A stretch of DNA of 64,000 nt from Nostoc piscinale CENA21 (lineage in GTDB: Bacteria > Cyanobacteriota > Cyanobacteriia > Cyanobacteriales > Nostocaceae): assembly GCF_001298445.1 (NCBI RefSeq), contig NZ_CP012036.1:6945525-7009524 (forward strand). The letters are read 5' to 3'. Shown here one piece after another: positions 17,620 to 26,961 of the stretch. Positions within the stretch are counted from its first letter, which is position 1. Each line of letters starts with the position of its first letter. Below the pieces are notes generated by a model that saw only the letters and a list, made by a program, of their open reading frames with translations, made no database searches and was not told where the DNA came from. A program made the position numbers and the translations under genes.

Positions 17620-18443
17620 ATATAGATAAAAGCTTACAAATAATATCTTATCTTGCGCCTAATTGGTTGGAATTTTATCAAGCGATCGCAGTTTATTTAA
17701 ATCGTGTTTTAGAAATAGAATTTCAAATACAACAAGGTGAATGTGACCCTTTAGAAGACCCTCTGTTACTTCAAAACAAGTTAGACTTAGCTTTTATTTG
17801 TGGATTACCACTAATTCGCTATAGTCAAATAGTTCCCAACCAATTAAAAACATTGGTTGCACCTGTGATGCAATCATCACGATATAACAACTACCCTGTT
17901 TACTATGCAGATGTAATTGTCAATGCTAATAGTAATATCCAAAAGTTTACAGATTTAGCAGGGAAAACATTTTGTTATAACGACCTTGGTTCTAATAGTG
18001 GTTACAATTTAGTCTGTCATCGGTTAACTCAAGAAAAATATCCTGAAAATTTCTTTAGTAAAACGCTACAATCAGGTTCTCATCAGTGTTCAATTCGCTG
18101 GGTAGTTGAAGGATTAGCAGATTGTGCAGCGATTGATAGTGTGGTATTAGAACAAGAATTAAAGGATGCTCCCGAATTATCACAGCATTTGCGTGTGGTA
18201 GAAGTGTTGGGGCCTTCTCCTATGCCACCTTTAGTAGTAGCACAGCGTTTAGGTATATCTTTAATTGAGCAAATGCAATTAGCATTACTCCAACCAGATG
18301 CTCAGTTACAAAGAGTAATGCAACAATTTGGAGTCAAGCGTTTTGCAGCAGTAAAGTTAGAAGATTATCAAATATTAAATCAGATTTATAGCGTAGGCGC
18401 AGCCCGTCGTAGACATCGTGCTGTTGTTAGTTTATCTACATAA
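17616..18443 (+). CDS. PhnD-like binding protein without signal peptide
   Basis: This 275-residue protein has the fold pattern of phosphate/phosphite/phosphonate-type periplasmic binding proteins: LDLAFICGLPLIRY, YYADVIVNANSNIQ, DLAGKTFCYNDLGSNSGYN, CAAIDSVVLEQEL and GPSPMPPLVVAQRL. It begins MNIDKSLQIISYLAPNWLEFYQ with no signal peptide or lipobox, so it should be cytosolic, unless the preceding coupled membrane protein places it at the membrane. No permease or ATPase is nearby. It could sense an anion rather than transport it. A terminator-like hairpin follows the stop directly. Confidence 0.7.
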   Translation: MNIDKSLQIISYLAPNWLEFYQAIAVYLNRVLEIEFQIQQGECDPLEDPLLLQNKLDLAFICGLPLIRYSQIVPNQLKTLVAPVMQSSRYNNYPVYYADVIVNANSNIQKFTDLAGKTFCYNDLGSNSGYNLVCHRLTQEKYPENFFSKTLQSGSHQCSIRWVVEGLADCAAIDSVVLEQELKDAPELSQHLRVVEVLGPSPMPPLVVAQRLGISLIEQMQLALLQPDAQLQRVMQQFGVKRFAAVKLEDYQILNQIYSVGAARRRHRAVVSLST

Positions 18444-18472
18444 GTAGAGACGTTATATATAACGTCTCTACT
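18443..18472 (+). terminator. Hairpin terminating PhnD-like gene
   Basis: AGTAGAGACGT and ACGTCTCTACT form an 11-bp stem with a TATATA-type loop, starting at the stop codon and followed by TAGTTTTG. Confidence 0.6.
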
Positions 18473-18507
18473 TAGTTTTGGGTTGTAAATATGCGTGAGA
18501 TTTCACA

Positions 18508-19758
18508 TCAGGCAGTAATCCCGTAAACCCAACTCTGCTTTTGTGCTGCTAACACTGCATCTTGATAAACTTGCCTAAACAACACTCGCTGTGCGTTACT
18601 TCCTCCAATCTCATGCAGGCGCGATAAAACAGGTTTGAGTTCTGTAACTGTGGTGTGAAAATCGCCTTTGGCATGAGCTACCATACCTCTAGCGGCGGGA
18701 ATGGCTACTTCTATCCAACGCTGTCGCACAAAAGGATTGATACTCAAGGTGTGATACTGCATACTTGCAAGCATCTGATTCACCCAGTCATAATGTCCAG
18801 CTTTGGCGAGGGCGTAGACATAATGTAAATCTTGGAACGGTAGTGCGTGTTCTTCAATCCGGCTGTAAAGATAAGGGCTGATACTTTGCCAACGATCGCC
18901 CACATTTACACCGTGCAATTCTAAGCGCAATAATAATGAAATTGCTCCTACTTGGTCTTTAGGAGATTGTTTGTTAGCACGTTCCCATATATGCGTGTCG
19001 TAGAGTTTGAGAACTTTCTGATAGTTTTTTAACTGCAAATAATATAAAGCAATGTGCCACCAGTTGTGAGTGTAGAGCATAGAGTTGCAGTTTTCCCAAG
19101 TATCTGCAAAACTCTCCATCCAAACTATCCCCTCATCCACTCTTCCTTGAGTTTCCATCACATGAGCGATCGCATGATGCGCCCAAGGATCATATCTATT
19201 TAATGCGATCGCTTGACGTGCTATCTTTTCGGCTGCTTTTAGTTGATGGCATTGTTCTAATCCAAACGCCACCATACCGTATAAATAATGATTTCCGGGA
19301 TTGCTAGATACAACTTTCTGGGCGATTTGCAATAATTTTTCTTTGTCACCCATGTAAAAATAGTGATACTGTCCCTGCTGCACAGAAATCAAATCATGGG
19401 GATACTTATTTGTGATTTTCTCATGAATGGCGATCGCTACATCAATCTCTTGATTTGCCCAAGCTGAAATTGCTTGCACATATAACTGTTCTCTGTCGGT
19501 AATCTTGGCTAAATTTTGTTGTGCAGTTTGCAGATATGGTTGAGCTTGCTGCCAAGCTTTGCGGTTTTCTTGGGTGAGATAATAAGCCGCCGCATAAGCA
19601 TGGGCTAATGCACAAGTTGGATCTGCTTCAATTGCTTGCAAAATTGCTGTTTCTGCATCTTTGCCATAGCAAAGTGCTTGATCGATAAAACGGTTAATAG
19701 CTGCGATCGCTTTGGGTGAATCTGTTGTAACTACTAGTCCTTGTGCATCTTTAAGCAT
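18508..19758 (-). CDS. TPR-repeat protein, TTC38-like
   Basis: From the ATG at 19758 (MLKDAQGLVVTTDSP), preceded by AAGGAA, the protein is 416 residues. It consists of helical repeats with TPR-type alternation of Ala, Tyr and Leu: DPTCALAHAYAAAYYL, NPGNHYLYGMVAFGLEQ, NRYDPWAHHAIAHVMETQGR and WWHIALYYLQLKNYQKVL. The pattern resembles the TTC38-like family found near sulfur and xenobiotic genes in bacteria. It has no signal peptide. It is divergent from ssuD across a region holding ACCGTA/ACGGTA motifs, suggesting shared control. The molecular role is unknown; TPR proteins normally bind protein partners. Confidence 0.7.
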   Translation of the reverse strand: MLKDAQGLVVTTDSPKAIAAINRFIDQALCYGKDAETAILQAIEADPTCALAHAYAAAYYLTQENRKAWQQAQPYLQTAQQNLAKITDREQLYVQAISAWANQEIDVAIAIHEKITNKYPHDLISVQQGQYHYFYMGDKEKLLQIAQKVVSSNPGNHYLYGMVAFGLEQCHQLKAAEKIARQAIALNRYDPWAHHAIAHVMETQGRVDEGIVWMESFADTWENCNSMLYTHNWWHIALYYLQLKNYQKVLKLYDTHIWERANKQSPKDQVGAISLLLRLELHGVNVGDRWQSISPYLYSRIEEHALPFQDLHYVYALAKAGHYDWVNQMLASMQYHTLSINPFVRQRWIEVAIPAARGMVAHAKGDFHTTVTELKPVLSRLHEIGGSNAQRVLFRQVYQDAVLAAQKQSWVYGITA

Positions 19759-19914
19759 GGTTAATTCCTTGCACCACAATTTGTCAAGGTGCGAATCACA
19801 TCTCTAACAAAGTTATTTATTAAACTACGATAAGACGGTCGGCTTACTGTTGTTTATATTAACCATACTCACCACAAAACCGCAACCATTTAAATACTAA
19901 AAATTGATAGACTA

Positions 19915-20012
19915 ACCGTAGTTAATTTTATAGAGGTCTTGATTTACATCGTTAGCTATGCGATAGTCTAAAAATAATTCAATATACGGTATGTCGATTG
20001 ACTTACCGATAT
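19915..20012. promoter_or_regulatory. Divergent TPR/ssuD control region with ACCGTA and ACGGTA sites
   Basis: AACCGTA ends at 19920. A spaced inverted pair, ATACGGTAT and TTACCGAT (19984-20012), has CGAT in its centre, just as the perfect palindrome at 9076-9113 does. Its right end lies about 30 bp before the ssuD start. A sulfur-responsive regulator is a plausible but untested reader. Confidence 0.4.
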
Positions 20013-20043
20013 ATATTATAAATCTTGCTCTGACATAGATATC

Positions 20044-21189
20044 ATGCAGCTACTTTGGTTTATTCCGACTCACGGTGAAGGGCGCTATTTAGGTACTGCC
20101 ATAGGTGGACGCGTCACTAACTTTGATTACTGGCGGCAGATTGCTCAAGCCGTGGATCATTTAGGTTTTGCAGGGGCATTACTACCAACAGGCCGTTCTT
20201 GCGAAGATGCTTGGATTTTGGCATCAACTTTAGTAACGCACACCAAGCAAATGAAATTTTTGGTAGCGATACGTCCAGGGTTGATGTCACCAGCAGTAGC
20301 AGCACGAATGGCAGCTACATTTGATCGCATTTCTGGCGGACGGTTGTTAATTAACGTCGTCACCGGGGGCGATCCTGTAGAGTTGGCAGGAGATGGATTG
20401 CACCTTTCCCATGACGATCGCTACAAATTAACAGATGAATTTTTAGCAGTCTGGCGACAGATAGCAGCCTCAGAAACTACCAACTTCCAAGGAGACTATC
20501 TCAATATCCAAAGTGGTAAGCTGTTATTCCCTACAGTTCAGAAACCTCATCCGCCCTTGTGGTTTGGAGGTTCTTCCGCCATTGCTCAAGAAATTGCTGC
20601 CAAACACGTAGATGTATATTTAACTTGGGGCGAACCACCAGAACAAGTCGCCCAAAAGATATCCTCTGTACGCCGACTAGCCGAAGCGCAAGGGAGAACA
20701 CTACGTTTTGGGATTCGGTTGCACGTCATTGTACGCGAGACAGAAAGCCAAGCCTGGGATGCAGCCAACAATTTAATTCGGTATGTCGATGAAGATGCGA
20801 TCGCCCAAGCCCAAAAAGCATACGCACGCATGGATTCCGAAGGACAACACCGCATGACAACACTACACAACGGCTCTCGTGAAGCCTTAGAAATTAGCCC
20901 CAACTTATGGGCAGGAATCGGCTTAGTGCGTGGTGGCGCAGGGACAGCCTTAGTAGGCGATCCCGATACCGTTGCAAGAAGGATGTTGGAATATCAAGAC
21001 TTAGGTATCGACACCTTCATCTTCTCTGGATATCCCCACTTAGAAGAAGCCTATCGAGTAGCAGAATTACTCTTCCCTCGCCTACCCTTACAGAATCAAC
21101 CAACACAACAACCACAACTACTAAGCCCCTTTGGTGAAGTCGTCGCCAACCAAGAATTCCCCAAACCACAAATCGCCACCGTAGACTAA
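20044..21189 (+). CDS. ssuD: FMNH2-dependent alkanesulfonate monooxygenase
   Basis: This 381-residue bacterial luciferase-like monooxygenase matches SsuD over its length: LLWFIPTHGEGRYLGT, FAGALLPTGRSCEDAW, MKFLVAIRPGLMSP, DRISGGRLLINVVTGGDP and PPLWFGGSSAIAQEIAAKHV. SsuD uses FMNH2 and O2 to split the C-S bond of alkanesulfonates, giving aldehyde and sulfite. The FMN reductase ssuE follows 74 bp downstream on the same strand, making a two-gene unit. The ssuABC transporter is not adjacent, although SsuA-like binding proteins lie at 2594 and 16113. Confidence 0.95.
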   Translation: MQLLWFIPTHGEGRYLGTAIGGRVTNFDYWRQIAQAVDHLGFAGALLPTGRSCEDAWILASTLVTHTKQMKFLVAIRPGLMSPAVAARMAATFDRISGGRLLINVVTGGDPVELAGDGLHLSHDDRYKLTDEFLAVWRQIAASETTNFQGDYLNIQSGKLLFPTVQKPHPPLWFGGSSAIAQEIAAKHVDVYLTWGEPPEQVAQKISSVRRLAEAQGRTLRFGIRLHVIVRETESQAWDAANNLIRYVDEDAIAQAQKAYARMDSEGQHRMTTLHNGSREALEISPNLWAGIGLVRGGAGTALVGDPDTVARRMLEYQDLGIDTFIFSGYPHLEEAYRVAELLFPRLPLQNQPTQQPQLLSPFGEVVANQEFPKPQIATVD

Positions 21190-21263
21190 AAAACACTCCG
21201 CGTAACTTCGCGCTTCCCCTTGCGTACCTCTGCGTTTAAACCCCTCAAAAGAATTAACTCAAC

Positions 21264-21833
21264 ATGACACATATATTAGCCATAGCAGGCAGTCCCTCTC
21301 ACCCTTCCAGAACCTACAGCATTTTAGAACATATTGCCAAAACCCTATCACAGCAAGGATTAAACATAGATATCATCTCAGTGCGAGACATACCTGCTGA
21401 AGATTTAGCATTCGGACGTTACGATAGCACCGCATTACAACAACCAAAAGCTTTACTCGAAAAAGCAAGCGGCGTAATTATTGCTACCCCTATATATAAA
21501 GCTGCTTACACAGGTGTACTGAAAGCATTTTTAGACTTATTACCCCAGAAAGCCTTAACAGGCAAAGTTTTACTTCCTATAGCTACAGGTGGGACAATCG
21601 CTCATTTATTATCAGTAGAATATGCCTTAAAACCCGTATTATCTGAACTAGGCGCACGCCATATATTAAGTACAGTTTACGCAGTCGATAAGCAAATTCA
21701 AATTCAGCCTGATGGTAGCGTGCAACTAGATGCAGAAATAGCCCAAAGATTGCAAGATGTCCTCAAAGAGTTTGCTGTCGCAGTGAATCATACCCAGGAT
21801 GCAACTCAAGAATTGGCACTCACTAATAATTAA
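21264..21833 (+). CDS. ssuE: NADPH-dependent FMN reductase
   Basis: This 189-residue flavodoxin-like protein starts MTHILAIAGSPSHPSRTYSIL, with the FMN phosphate loop GSPSHPSRT and the reductase motif GVIIATPIYKAAYTGVLKAF. It supplies FMNH2 to SsuD just upstream. The intergenic region holds a dispersed repeat (TGCGTACCTCTGCGTTTAAA type). A bidirectional-looking hairpin follows and is shared with cysE on the other strand. Confidence 0.93.
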   Translation: MTHILAIAGSPSHPSRTYSILEHIAKTLSQQGLNIDIISVRDIPAEDLAFGRYDSTALQQPKALLEKASGVIIATPIYKAAYTGVLKAFLDLLPQKALTGKVLLPIATGGTIAHLLSVEYALKPVLSELGARHILSTVYAVDKQIQIQPDGSVQLDAEIAQRLQDVLKEFAVAVNHTQDATQELALTNN

Positions 21834-21862
21834 TTAAACTTGTCGCTTACTCCTTTTTTAAT

Positions 21863-21898
21863 AGCAGATGGGATACTCCCACCCATCTGCTATTTTTT
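21863..21898. terminator. Terminator between ssuE and cysE
   Basis: AGCAGATGGG and CCCATCTGCT form a 10-bp stem followed by ATTTTTT on the plus strand. It sits between two convergent genes and may serve both. Confidence 0.75.
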
Positions 21899-21901
21899 GA
21901 C

Positions 21902-22624
21902 TTAAATTCCTGCACCATCTAAAAACTCTTCAATGACTAAGTTGCTTTCAGCTTTAGTCTCATCGATGTGTTGATTGTTTTCTTCGTTGGTAGATAGATG
22001 CACGTTAATATCTAACTGTTCTACCTGCTGTTCCAAGTATTTAACACGTTCAAACAGAGCGCGAATTACCTCTGCTTCTACATCTCGGATTTTCCCATGT
22101 GCTAAAACATCAGCATGATTATCAACCTTAATCAAACGTCCTGGAACACCTACTACAGTCGTGTTGCTGGGGACATCGCGCAGAACTACTGAACCTGCAC
22201 CAATGCGAACGTTGTCACCTATTTGAATATTACCCAACACTTTTGCACCAGCCCCAACGACAACATTCTCACCCAAAGTAGGATGGCGCTTACCGCTTTC
22301 TTTGCCTGTACCGCCGAGGGTGACACCTTGATAAATGAGGGCATAGTCACCAACAATAGCTGTTTCACCAATGACTACACCCATACCGTGGTCGATAAAT
22401 ACGCCTTTACCAATCTTTGCACCAGGATGAATTTCAATACCCGTCAAAAACCGACTGATAGTAGAAATCAATCGCGGTACAAAAGGAATCCCGATTTTGT
22501 ACAACCAGTGGGTAAGACGATGAAACATCAAAGCTTGAACGCCGGGATAACAGAATAAAATCTCTAGCCAATTACGGGCTGCGGGATCGCGTTCAGAAAT
22601 TGTACGTAAGTCAGTTAGAAGCAT
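21902..22624 (-). CDS. cysE: Serine O-acetyltransferase
   Basis: This 240-residue protein has the CysE N-terminal helical part (RDPAARNWLEILFCYPGVQA) and a left-handed beta-helix with hexapeptide repeats: GIEIHPGAKIGKGVFIDHG, VIGETAIVGDYALIYQGVT, HPTLGENVVVGAGAKVLG. Catalytic His and Asp lie in FIDHGMGVVIGET. It makes O-acetylserine for the CysK encoded 0.7 kb away on the opposite strand. The acidic tail after residue 195 is longer than in short CysE forms and is the region expected to contact CysK. Confidence 0.94.
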   Translation of the reverse strand: MLLTDLRTISERDPAARNWLEILFCYPGVQALMFHRLTHWLYKIGIPFVPRLISTISRFLTGIEIHPGAKIGKGVFIDHGMGVVIGETAIVGDYALIYQGVTLGGTGKESGKRHPTLGENVVVGAGAKVLGNIQIGDNVRIGAGSVVLRDVPSNTTVVGVPGRLIKVDNHADVLAHGKIRDVEAEVIRALFERVKYLEQQVEQLDINVHLSTNEENNQHIDETKAESNLVIEEFLDGAGI

Positions 22625-22917
22625 ATTTCTGCATTTGCAAATGAAGGCTAGTTGAAATTTGTGGTGATATTTATGACAAATTCAAATTAGATAGGGTGGA
22701 TTACACGAAATTGCCATAGATTAAATCAGCCTTATATATAGAGCTTTATACCTAAACACCGATAAATGGATAGATTTATAGTAATTCAACAATAATTAAA
22801 GTAACTGTAGCTATCAGAACATTGTTTTTAGTAATTATTTCTTTTAAAGTACAATAAGTCTACCAGTTAACTGTAGTATAATGTCGGAAAGCTTAAAAAA
22901 AACAAAACTATGCCCTT

Positions 22918-23349
22918 TTGGATCTGTCTGCCAAGGTGGAATATGCTCTATTGGCACTTTTAGAGTTAGCGAACCATTATGTTCGCAAAACCCCCATCAC
23001 TATGAGTGATATATCTGCCAAACATCCGATTCCAGAGCGTTATCTAGAGCAAATTCTTTCCAACTTGCGGCGAGCGGGTGTGGTGCAGAGTCAACGTGGT
23101 TCTAGAGGTGGGTTTATCTTGGTGCGTGAACCTCGACAACTAACTTTGTTGGAAGTCGTAATTATGTTGGATGGAGAACAGAAAGAAAAAGAAATCTCTG
23201 CGGAAGGAAATTTAGAAAAAAGCTTGGTAGGGGAGATTTGGCGACAAGCAGATGTAGCGGCGCAAGCTGTTTTAAGCCAATATACTATCCAAGATTTGTG
23301 TGATCAACGAGAAACACGTTTACAAAAAAGTCAGATGTATTACATATAG
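22918..23349 (+). CDS. Rrf2-family regulator (CymR/IscR-like)
   Basis: This 143-residue protein has an N-terminal winged helix: LSAKVEYALLALLELA, then PIPERYLEQILSNLRRAGVV (recognition helix) and SQRGSRGGFILVREP (wing). The Cys triplet that binds an Fe-S cluster in IscR is absent from the central loop, where only one Cys (IQDLCDQRE) is seen, so a CymR-like, cluster-free regulator is more likely. In Gram-positives CymR senses cysteine status together with CysK, and here cysK follows 18 bp downstream. The start is probably TTG at 22918, since no in-frame ATG precedes the conserved domain. Confidence 0.85.
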   Translation: MDLSAKVEYALLALLELANHYVRKTPITMSDISAKHPIPERYLEQILSNLRRAGVVQSQRGSRGGFILVREPRQLTLLEVVIMLDGEQKEKEISAEGNLEKSLVGEIWRQADVAAQAVLSQYTIQDLCDQRETRLQKSQMYYI

Positions 23350-23367
23350 CGACATCAGAATCCTGTT

Positions 23368-24330
23368 ATGAAAATTGCTAAAAATATTACAGAGTTAGTC
23401 GGACACACGCCATTAGTGCAGTTAAACAGAATTCTTCAAGCAGAGGGAACTGTAGCCGATATTGTGGTGAAGTTAGAAAGCATGAACCCATCTGCATCTG
23501 TTAAAGACAGAATTGGCGTGAGTATGGTAGAAAATGCCGAGCAACAAGGTTTAATTCATCCTGGTAAAACAATATTAGTAGAACCAACTTCTGGAAATAC
23601 GGGTATCGCCTTGGCAATGGTGGCGGCGGCAAAGGGTTATCATTTGATTCTGACGATGCCAGATACCATGAGTACAGAAAGACGGGCGATGTTGCGAGCT
23701 TATGGCGCACAGTTAGAATTAACTCCTGGTGTTGAAGGGATGCGAGGAGCGATCGCCAAAGCCGAGCAAATTGTGGCAGAATTACCCAATGCCTATATGT
23801 TGCAACAGTTCCGTAACCCAGCTAATCCTAAAATCCATCGTCAAGCCACTGCTGAAGAAATTTGGCAAGACACCGATGGACAAGTCGATATTCTGATAGC
23901 AGGAGTTGGTACTGGCGGAACATTAACTGGTGTTGCTGAGGTAATTAAACAGCGCAAGCCCAGTTTTCAAGCTATTGCTGTAGAACCAACTAATAGTCAG
24001 GTACTTTCTGGAGGTAAATCAGGAGCGCATAAAATTCAAGGAATTGGTGCAGGATTTATCCCTGCAATTTGCCGTCTGGAATTGATTGATGAAGTGATTG
24101 CTGTATCCGATGAAGATGCAATTAGCTATAGTCGCAGATTAGCAAGAGAAGAAGGTTTATTATCGGGTATTTCTACAGGCGCAGCGTTGTATGCAGCTAT
24201 TCAGGTAGCAAAACGTCCAGAAAATGAAGGTAAGTTAATTGTCATGGTTCAACCTAGTTTTGGCGAACGCTACTTAAGCACTACGTTATTCAAGGATTTA
24301 TCAGATTTAGAAATACCTGTTCTCACTTAG
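23368..24330 (+). CDS. cysK: Cysteine synthase A
   Basis: This 320-residue PLP enzyme has the lysine in NPSASVKDRIGVSM (Schiff base), the substrate loop PTSGNTGIALAM, the PLP phosphate-binding GVGTGGTLTG and a C-terminal EGLLSGISTGAALYA. It converts O-acetylserine and sulfide into cysteine. It lies directly downstream of the Rrf2 regulator, an arrangement that supports cysteine-responsive control, and opposite cysE. Confidence 0.95.
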   Translation: MKIAKNITELVGHTPLVQLNRILQAEGTVADIVVKLESMNPSASVKDRIGVSMVENAEQQGLIHPGKTILVEPTSGNTGIALAMVAAAKGYHLILTMPDTMSTERRAMLRAYGAQLELTPGVEGMRGAIAKAEQIVAELPNAYMLQQFRNPANPKIHRQATAEEIWQDTDGQVDILIAGVGTGGTLTGVAEVIKQRKPSFQAIAVEPTNSQVLSGGKSGAHKIQGIGAGFIPAICRLELIDEVIAVSDEDAISYSRRLAREEGLLSGISTGAALYAAIQVAKRPENEGKLIVMVQPSFGERYLSTTLFKDLSDLEIPVLT

Positions 24331-24415
24331 ATAGTTAAAAGCTAGAGGCTGATGAAAATTCCTTCCCTACACCCTTGGAGGTAAGCCTAATCCCTAGTCT
24401 CTAGCCCCTAATCTC

Positions 24416-24841
24416 TTACTCCAAAATGTAACTATTCAAATGCTCTAAAGGAAGAGTAAACACATAGTATAGTACGCCACCACCAAGGAGAAGCACAGCT
24501 ATACTCGCTAATAATATCCAACGGTCTGGCGGTTGATAAGTATCTTCGTCAATATCTCGACGAACGGCAAAATAATGCTGTGTTGAAAGTAAAACTGTTA
24601 ATACTCCTACCAAAGCAAATGCTAAACCTAACTTCCAACCATTACCAGGAGGTTGTGGTGCAAATGGGGGTCGGATAATCCGCAATCGTACAATTAACAC
24701 ACCAAAACCCATGAGTGCAATACCACTCCGCATCCATGCTAGATAAGTGCGTTCATTAGCTAAGTGATCCCGGATTCTATCTGACCTGTACTTCTTTTTT
24801 TCTATATTGTTCACTGTTAATTTCTCTGCGTCTATTTTCAT
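24416..24841 (-). CDS. DUF202 (YidH-like) membrane protein
   Basis: From M at 24841 this is 141 residues with the DUF202 signature RDHLANERTYLAWMRSGIALMGFG, followed by three membrane segments. The function of the family is not established, although it is often found beside transporters. It is convergent with cysK and transcribed toward it. Confidence 0.8.
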   Translation of the reverse strand: MKIDAEKLTVNNIEKKKYRSDRIRDHLANERTYLAWMRSGIALMGFGVLIVRLRIIRPPFAPQPPGNGWKLGLAFALVGVLTVLLSTQHYFAVRRDIDEDTYQPPDRWILLASIAVLLLGGGVLYYVFTLPLEHLNSYILE

Positions 24842-24983
24842 GGGATTTATATATCTAAGTATCAATGTCAAATTGCTTCTATTTATTGATATAGAGTCTT
24901 TAATAAAACAAGTTTATTGATGTTTCATTATTAATATTTTTTATTGGGGGATTTTAATTTATCTTAATATAAATTGAAAATAA

Positions 24984-25008
24984 AAGAGCCAGAAAAATTC
25001 TGACTCTT
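24984..25008 (-). terminator. Terminator of the secreted hypothetical gene
   Basis: AAGAG(C)CAGAA and TTCTGACTCTT pair closely. On the minus strand the stem is followed by TTTTATTTTC, and it lies about 40 bp after the stop of the gene at 25047. Confidence 0.55.
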
Positions 25009-25046
25009 GTTTTAATTAAACTGCATATTCAAGTAGAACTAGTGCT

Positions 25047-25672
25047 TTAATCGTTAATTTTTGCAGTTCTTATTCCTGTATTGAGTACAGCTTGCAAATC
25101 GTCCGGAATAAACCAGTTAGCTTCGCCAGATTGAAAAACTTTAGCTGGTGGAAGATTAAATTCAAGTTCTCCAGTTTGGGAATTGGTTGTAGTGACTAAC
25201 CGAGTTCCATGAAAAATCTTAACCGCTTTAGCAGGTATAGCCGCTTGTTCTGCTGTAGCCGCTTGTCCTGGAATATATACACCTTGACAATCCCACTCGT
25301 CATCTGTTTCTACACCACTAGGAAGCAGATACAATTCATTATCGTAGGTTGATGTAGATTTTTTAGGTTTTTCTCCATAGATCAACAGCGTTTTATCTGT
25401 GTCATTACGGCAGATTCCTACAGGGTCTTCACTATTCTCTAAAATGTACTTTTGGTATTTCAAGTTAGAGATTGTTTGTTCTATTTCTGGTGTCGAACCT
25501 TGGGTTTGTTTGTCTTGTAAAGCCGATTCCAGCGATTTTGTAATTTCTATATAGTCTGGATCAGCAGTTATTTTTTTTCTCTGCCCAAGATGGTTGAGCA
25601 ATCACTAAGTTAACTAACAGTAACAAACAAACCAGTGTAGTTTTTACAAGAGCATTTTTGAAAAAATTTCAT
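25047..25672 (-). CDS. Secreted hypothetical protein (two apparent frameshifts)
   Basis: The open part from 25601 gives 184 residues. Upstream, if one base is removed from A6 (25661-25666) and one from T8 (25571-25578), an ATG at 25672 starts a clean signal peptide: a basic N-terminus, a Leu/Val-rich core (TLVCLLLLVNLVIAQ) and a signal-peptidase-like SWAE. The mature protein is polar, has an EKPKKSTST linker and two Cys (ICRND, WDCQG), and resembles no family I know. It lies beside the CadD-like transporter gene on the same strand. Confidence 0.6.
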
Positions 25673-25732
25673 AGTTCTCTCCTCAAAGAGCTAGATTTTT
25701 ATTTGTCTAATGGAATAGGCTACTATCAAAGC

Positions 25733-26485
25733 CTATTTTTGTTCACCTCTGGATAAAACTTCAGCTTCTGGTGATCCCAAAGAAAATTTATAAATTTCTC
25801 GCCAGGCATTCTTGCCTGTAATTAATAGGTAAGCACCAATATTGATACAGGTGACCAAAGCTAAGACAGGAGTTTCTAACGTGTGACTCTGTATTAAGAT
25901 GGAAACGCCTAATCCTATGAGAATAAAGGGAACTAAAGAATTACCGTAGCGATTAATTACAGATGCGATCGCTTCAGTTTGAGTTAAACGGTAAGCTGTA
26001 TAACACCACACCCCTACCATCACAAAGAAGACTAACAAAATTATGATTAAGCTGTCCCATGTATGGGTAGCAAATATGGGCATATAGATACTAATGTTAT
26101 CGCTACCATTGGCGATCGTAACTGCTGCCACACCATAGGCTTGGGGTGATAGAAAATTACTCCACCAAGCTGGCGAAGATTCACAGGTATTTAAATCTTC
26201 TGTGTTGTTAGTATCTTGATTGAATAAGCGATTGATCCCAATGATGATTGGTACAATACCAAGTAACCCAATCCAAGAGTCGGGTAGGATGAGCTTGCCA
26301 AAGAAGCTAGGTAAACTGGCGATTACTAACGCACTAAAGCCCAAATACTGACCAATAACAATATGACGACGGCGAAAGCAAGCATTGATTTGTGAGAAAA
26401 ACAGCGACAAGATAACGATATCGTCAAGATTGGTAGCAGCAAAAGCGGTAAATGCTACAGGAAAAGAGGTTAGTAATTGGTTCAT
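25733..26485 (-). CDS. CadD-family transporter, copy 1
   Basis: This 250-residue membrane protein of the cadmium resistance transporter (Cad) family has six hydrophobic segments. The two internally similar signature regions are AFAATNLDDIVILSLFFSQ in TM1 and TIANGSDNISIYMPIFA in TM4; both acidic clusters lie within the membrane as in the LysE/GDT1-like superfamily. It is the first of four paralogs in 6 kb (also 28161, 30033 and 30719). CadD proteins export divalent cations in Staphylococcus. The substrate here is unproven, and the surrounding sulfur genes leave other ions or small organics possible. Confidence 0.8.
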   Translation of the reverse strand: MNQLLTSFPVAFTAFAATNLDDIVILSLFFSQINACFRRRHIVIGQYLGFSALVIASLPSFFGKLILPDSWIGLLGIVPIIIGINRLFNQDTNNTEDLNTCESSPAWWSNFLSPQAYGVAAVTIANGSDNISIYMPIFATHTWDSLIIILLVFFVMVGVWCYTAYRLTQTEAIASVINRYGNSLVPFILIGLGVSILIQSHTLETPVLALVTCINIGAYLLITGKNAWREIYKFSLGSPEAEVLSRGEQK

Positions 26486-26961
26486 TGTGCGTCGTAATAT
26501 AAGCTGGAGATTAGAGGCTAGGGGCTAGCTTGAACAAGGTAGTAGAGAAAGAAAACCTTTTTCATCTTTGGTTTTGGGTTTTCTAATGAGTAGCTAAATT
26601 TGGCTTTTTTCCTAGAGAGTCTGTAAAAAAGGCATAGTTTCACTCTATGGCTCCCCATCAATAAGAGCAAACAGTCTTTTTTGTTAAATCCATAGACTGA
26701 ATTTATGATGATGCAGATATGCCCCAAACTATTGAACTAAGGGACTTCCAATTAAAAAAATATACAATCACGTTAATGGCAAGGGGGCAGGGAGCAGGGA
26801 GCAAGGGGAAAGACAGTGGTCTTGAAGCAGATAAATTGGATAATTGATTCTCTGGAAGTCCCTAAAAACATTTACAATTATCTACAGTTTTCCTGTGCAT
26901 TTACCGTATAATAGCTCCAGGTCTTCAAAATCACTAAGATACAAGCCTGTACATAGTCCAA
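26486..26961. other. Divergent spacer CadD copy 1 / LysR
   Basis: No gene is supported. It contains a G-rich short tandem repeat (GCAGGGAGCAGGGAGCAAGG, about 26786-26806) and the ACCGTATA motif at 26901-26910, about 50 bp before the LysR start. Confidence 0.5.
26901..26910. promoter_or_regulatory. ACCGTATA motif upstream of LysR gene
   Basis: TTACCGTATA, close to the TAACCGTAT half-site at 9100-9108. It also looks like part of a promoter (TATAATAG overlaps it). Confidence 0.3.
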
